A DNA stretch of 10,601 bases. Source: Cylindrobasidium torrendii FP15055 ss-10 (Eukaryota; Basidiomycota; Agaricomycetes; Agaricales; Physalacriaceae). The notes below the pieces were generated by a model that worked only from the letters and a program-made list of their open reading frames with translations, made no database searches and was not told the origin of the DNA. The stretch lies in the NCBI GenBank assembly GCA_000934385.1, contig KN880919.1, positions 1 through 10,601 of the forward strand. The letters are read 5' to 3'. The position numbers were made by a program, and so were the translations under genes. How positions within the stretch are numbered: the stretch's first letter is position 1; the number at the start of each line of letters is the position of its first letter. Of the stretch, positions 8,844-10,601 are shown one piece after another.

Positions 8844-9432
8844 TGGGTTTTGCGCTGGTTTGTGTACCACAGTGTTTTCTTGGCACGCACTCGAACGTCT
8901 CCACGTCTAGAGTCCTTTGACCGGCTTCTGGTGCCTGTGGATTTTCCCATTATCAAGAGGTATGTCTGTTCCTCCTTATCAAAGTGGAAATCGCCGACTG
9001 ACCCACACAGATGCTCGGTGTTGGCCTCGGATACCCGCGGCCTTATTTTGAACCTGTTCACATCGATGGAGTTGAATCACCACAACGCGGTATGTATCGA
9101 CACATTCTGATGGGTGTCTTTTTGCTGACAAGTCTCCTCCCTCCTTCAGTACTAGCCTACTCTCAATGTCTTTGCCCTCCGTTCCACGCGCTCCTCGCCC
9201 AATCACTTGCTTGAGTTGATTCGTCGCCTTCCCACCTCTGCCACTGTCTGGTCTATGTGGTACTCTCTCATGCTGCAAGGACCACTCAAAACTCTCTCTG
9301 TTGTCGTCATTATCTTTGGTAAGTTATTTTTCAACGTAGAAACAACTGTAAGGGACATTCACTAATGTGTCCACAGCTATTCTCGCGACCCTCTGCCACT
9401 CTACTTGCCTCAATCTCGACATAGTCCCCAGA
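8844..9432 (+). other. Spliced leader or N-terminal extension of transposase
   Basis: Three intron-like units precede the zinc-finger start: 8960-9010 (GTATGT, GACTGAC branch, CACAG), 9090-9149 or 9090-9155 (GTATGT, GCTGAC, CTTCAG or ACTAG) and 9319-9376 (GTAAGT, CTAAT, CCACAG). When all are removed using the 9155 acceptor, the exons stay open in the transposase frame from 8844 onward. The first in-frame ATG is at 9066, giving an 81-residue extension with a hydrophobic stretch (LKTLSVVVIIFAILATLC). Using the 9149 acceptor instead inserts a TAG. It may equally be untranslated. Confidence 0.4.
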
Positions 9433-10476
9433 ATGTCCGCTCCTCTCTATCTATGCGAAAATGAGCTCTGCAAGCGTCCGTTTACGACACTGAAGGCCAT
9501 GCGGAGCCATCTCAAGCAGGCGAATTCGTGCAAGTGGTGGACGGCACACTCGAAGCGTGCAGAGGATCGACTCGCTGTAGTTCCCGGCGAGCCAACCATT
9601 GTGCCAGGCTCCATTCACGATATGACCGCCGAGCACTTCGCTCCTGAGCCTGGCGAAGTCGACGACGAGGACGACAATTTTGATGCACAAGACAACATGT
9701 TATCTTCGGAAGGTGAAGATGACGACGACGACGATGGGGTGGATGTTGAGCAACAGGAGCACGACGAGGAGCTCGCTTCGGACGACGAGCTATTCGAGGT
9801 TGTCCCCCCCCCAGTTGTCATTGGAGAAGCTGGCCCTGGGCCATCGACTTTACGAGCCCGTATTGACAGACTGCCCGGCGCGCGTGCACGCTATTTCGAC
9901 GCCGAAGACGACTCAGCCGAAGGAGGTCGCGTTGTTGAGACTTACACCAGCGCTGGTGCGCAAATACGAATGTCGGACTCACTCTATACGCACTGGGGTC
10001 AGCTCTTTGGCCAACCCACTTTCCCCAAAGATGCTTCATCTCCTGATGAGCCTCTCCCGCCAAATCATAACATCTATACACCATTTGCCAGCAAAATGGA
10101 CTGGGAAATCGCCCAGTGGATGGTCAAAGATGGCATCGGCCACAATTCCTTCAACAGGCTACTCGCCATCAATGGTGTAAGTCCATTAGTTTTGTTGTTG
10201 CTATCTTTTTAACATTGCATCCAGGTTCAAGAACGCCTGGGACTCTCATATCACAATACCGCTGGCCTTCACGACAGGCTCGAAGCCGTCCCTCGTCGCG
10301 CCGGTAAATGGCATGTCAAGCACATCACCTTCCCCGACAGCCCCAACGAGCCTTTCACGTTGCGCCATCGCGACGTTCTTGAATCGATTCAGAGTCTTTG
10401 GGGAGATCCCGAGCTTGCAAAGCACCTCGTATATCGACCGCAACGCGTTGATACGCCGCAAGGCAATACCCTATGA
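9433..10476 (+). CDS. Plavaka-type transposase, 5' part, truncated
   Basis: Exons 9433-10176 and 10225-10476 flank a 48-nt intron (GTAAGT...CCAG), giving 331 aa before an in-frame TGA (10474-10476). Plavaka is a basidiomycete DNA transposase family (RNase H-fold, EnSpm/CACTA-related) that mobilises its own element in the nucleus. The N terminus carries a zinc-chelating C-x4-C-x12-H-x6-C motif (Cys8, Cys13, His26, Cys33), a likely DNA-binding finger. A long Asp/Glu linker follows (about residues 70-125). The family-typical YTPFASKMDWEIAQW (215-229), VQERLGLSYHNT directly after the splice, and RHRDVLESIQSLWGDPELA come next. I chose the ATG at 9433 because the zinc motif begins right behind it; earlier starts are possible. 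Complete relatives are, from memory, several hundred residues longer, and the catalytic part is absent. The frame one base ahead reads YEIHQ just past the stop, hinting at a small indel. An intact C9 run (9804-9812) keeps frame. Confidence 0.82.
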
Positions 10477-10601
10477 AATCCACCAAGTACACACCAGGCT
10501 TAGGCCCCGAGTTTTCGCGCTTCCCAGAAGCTAATAGTATAGATACGGCTATACGTATGCGACGTCTAACGTCGTTGGCACCACTATATTGGCCACCGTA
10601 A
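10477..10601. other. Unassigned tail after transposase break
   Basis: The expected continuation of a Plavaka transposase (Tyr-x-Glu/Asp-Met-x-Thr-Gly, then a Trp-rich motif) is not recognisable in any forward frame here. One frame is open from about 10450 to the TAA at 10599-10601 but matches nothing I know. A 6-bp hairpin, CGACGT-CTA-ACGTCG, lies at 10560-10574. This may be an insertion, a different repeat, or intron sequence of the transposase gene running past the window edge. Confidence 0.4.

Larger units (their letters stand above)
8322..9432. promoter_or_regulatory. Divergent promoter region between gene C and transposase
   Basis: About 1.1 kb separates the two divergent starts and should hold both promoters. 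The left part has the gene C leader intron, a TGACTC box (8618-8623) paired with an inverted GAGTC (8607-8611), and a palindrome cluster at 8666-8692. The right part (from about 8844) looks like spliced leader or N-terminal coding sequence of the transposase. I found no clear TATA box. Confidence 0.45.
1500..10601. mobile_element. Candidate transposon-associated gene module
   Basis: A Plavaka transposase gene on the plus strand stands divergent to three minus-strand genes, one of them a TET/JBP-like oxygenase. In basidiomycetes TET/JBP genes are commonly carried by KDZ transposons, and other passenger genes are known on them. I could not find terminal inverted repeats or target-site duplications; the right end is probably outside the window. 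The four genes could also be independent neighbours in a repeat-rich region. Confidence 0.35.

Noticed and set aside
9615..9821. Ser-rich open frame opposite the transposase linker
   Set aside because: It is the complement of the GAC/GAG codon tract for Asp/Glu in the transposase exon and has no independent support.
10560..10574. Hairpin as a transcription terminator
   Set aside because: The short stem with a 3-base loop lacks a following T run, and intrinsic terminators of that kind are a bacterial feature. The setting is fungal nuclear DNA.

Overview
The window looks like nuclear DNA of a mushroom-forming basidiomycete (Agaricomycetes). The genes are split by many 44-63 nt GT-AG introns, and every protein family I recognise (Plavaka-type transposase, TET/JBP-like dioxygenase, DUF6532, and an unnamed family resembling gene C) is one I associate with large copy-number expansions in Agaricomycetes. 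No bacterial-style operons, tRNA, rRNA or CRISPR were seen.

Layout. (1) 1 to about 1500 is gene-free and AT-richer, made of short degenerate dyad motifs (ACCGGT palindromes, then variants of CCTTAAGG/GGTAACC). (2) 1667-3390, minus: gene A, an eight-exon DUF6532-type protein with acidic and basic low-complexity N-terminal tracts. A C8 homopolymer in exon 5 puts the downstream exons out of frame by one base. (3) 3639 to about 5556, minus: gene B, a TET/JBP-like 2-oxoglutarate/Fe(II) dioxygenase with a basic N-terminal arm and complete metal and cosubstrate residues. (4) 5985-8321, minus: gene C, a three-exon protein of a recurrent Agaricomycete family of unknown function, interrupted by one in-frame TGA unless an unusual 63-nt intron removes it. 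(5) 8322-9432: divergent intergenic region with a palindrome cluster and a multi-intron leader. (6) 9433-10476, plus: the 5' part of a Plavaka transposase gene with an N-terminal zinc-chelating motif and an acidic linker. It stops at an in-frame TGA before the expected catalytic region. (7) 10477-10601: tail that I cannot assign.

How it may fit together. Three minus-strand genes lie next to a divergent DNA transposase. TET/JBP genes are known to be dispersed in basidiomycetes by KDZ transposons (Kyakuja, Dileera, Zisupton), so the window can be read as a transposon-associated module carrying a predicted DNA-base oxygenase plus two uncharacterised passengers. At least two, possibly three, of the four genes carry one apparent disabling change each, which suggests early decay or assembly error in homopolymers. 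The module reading is inference: no element termini could be defined inside the window.
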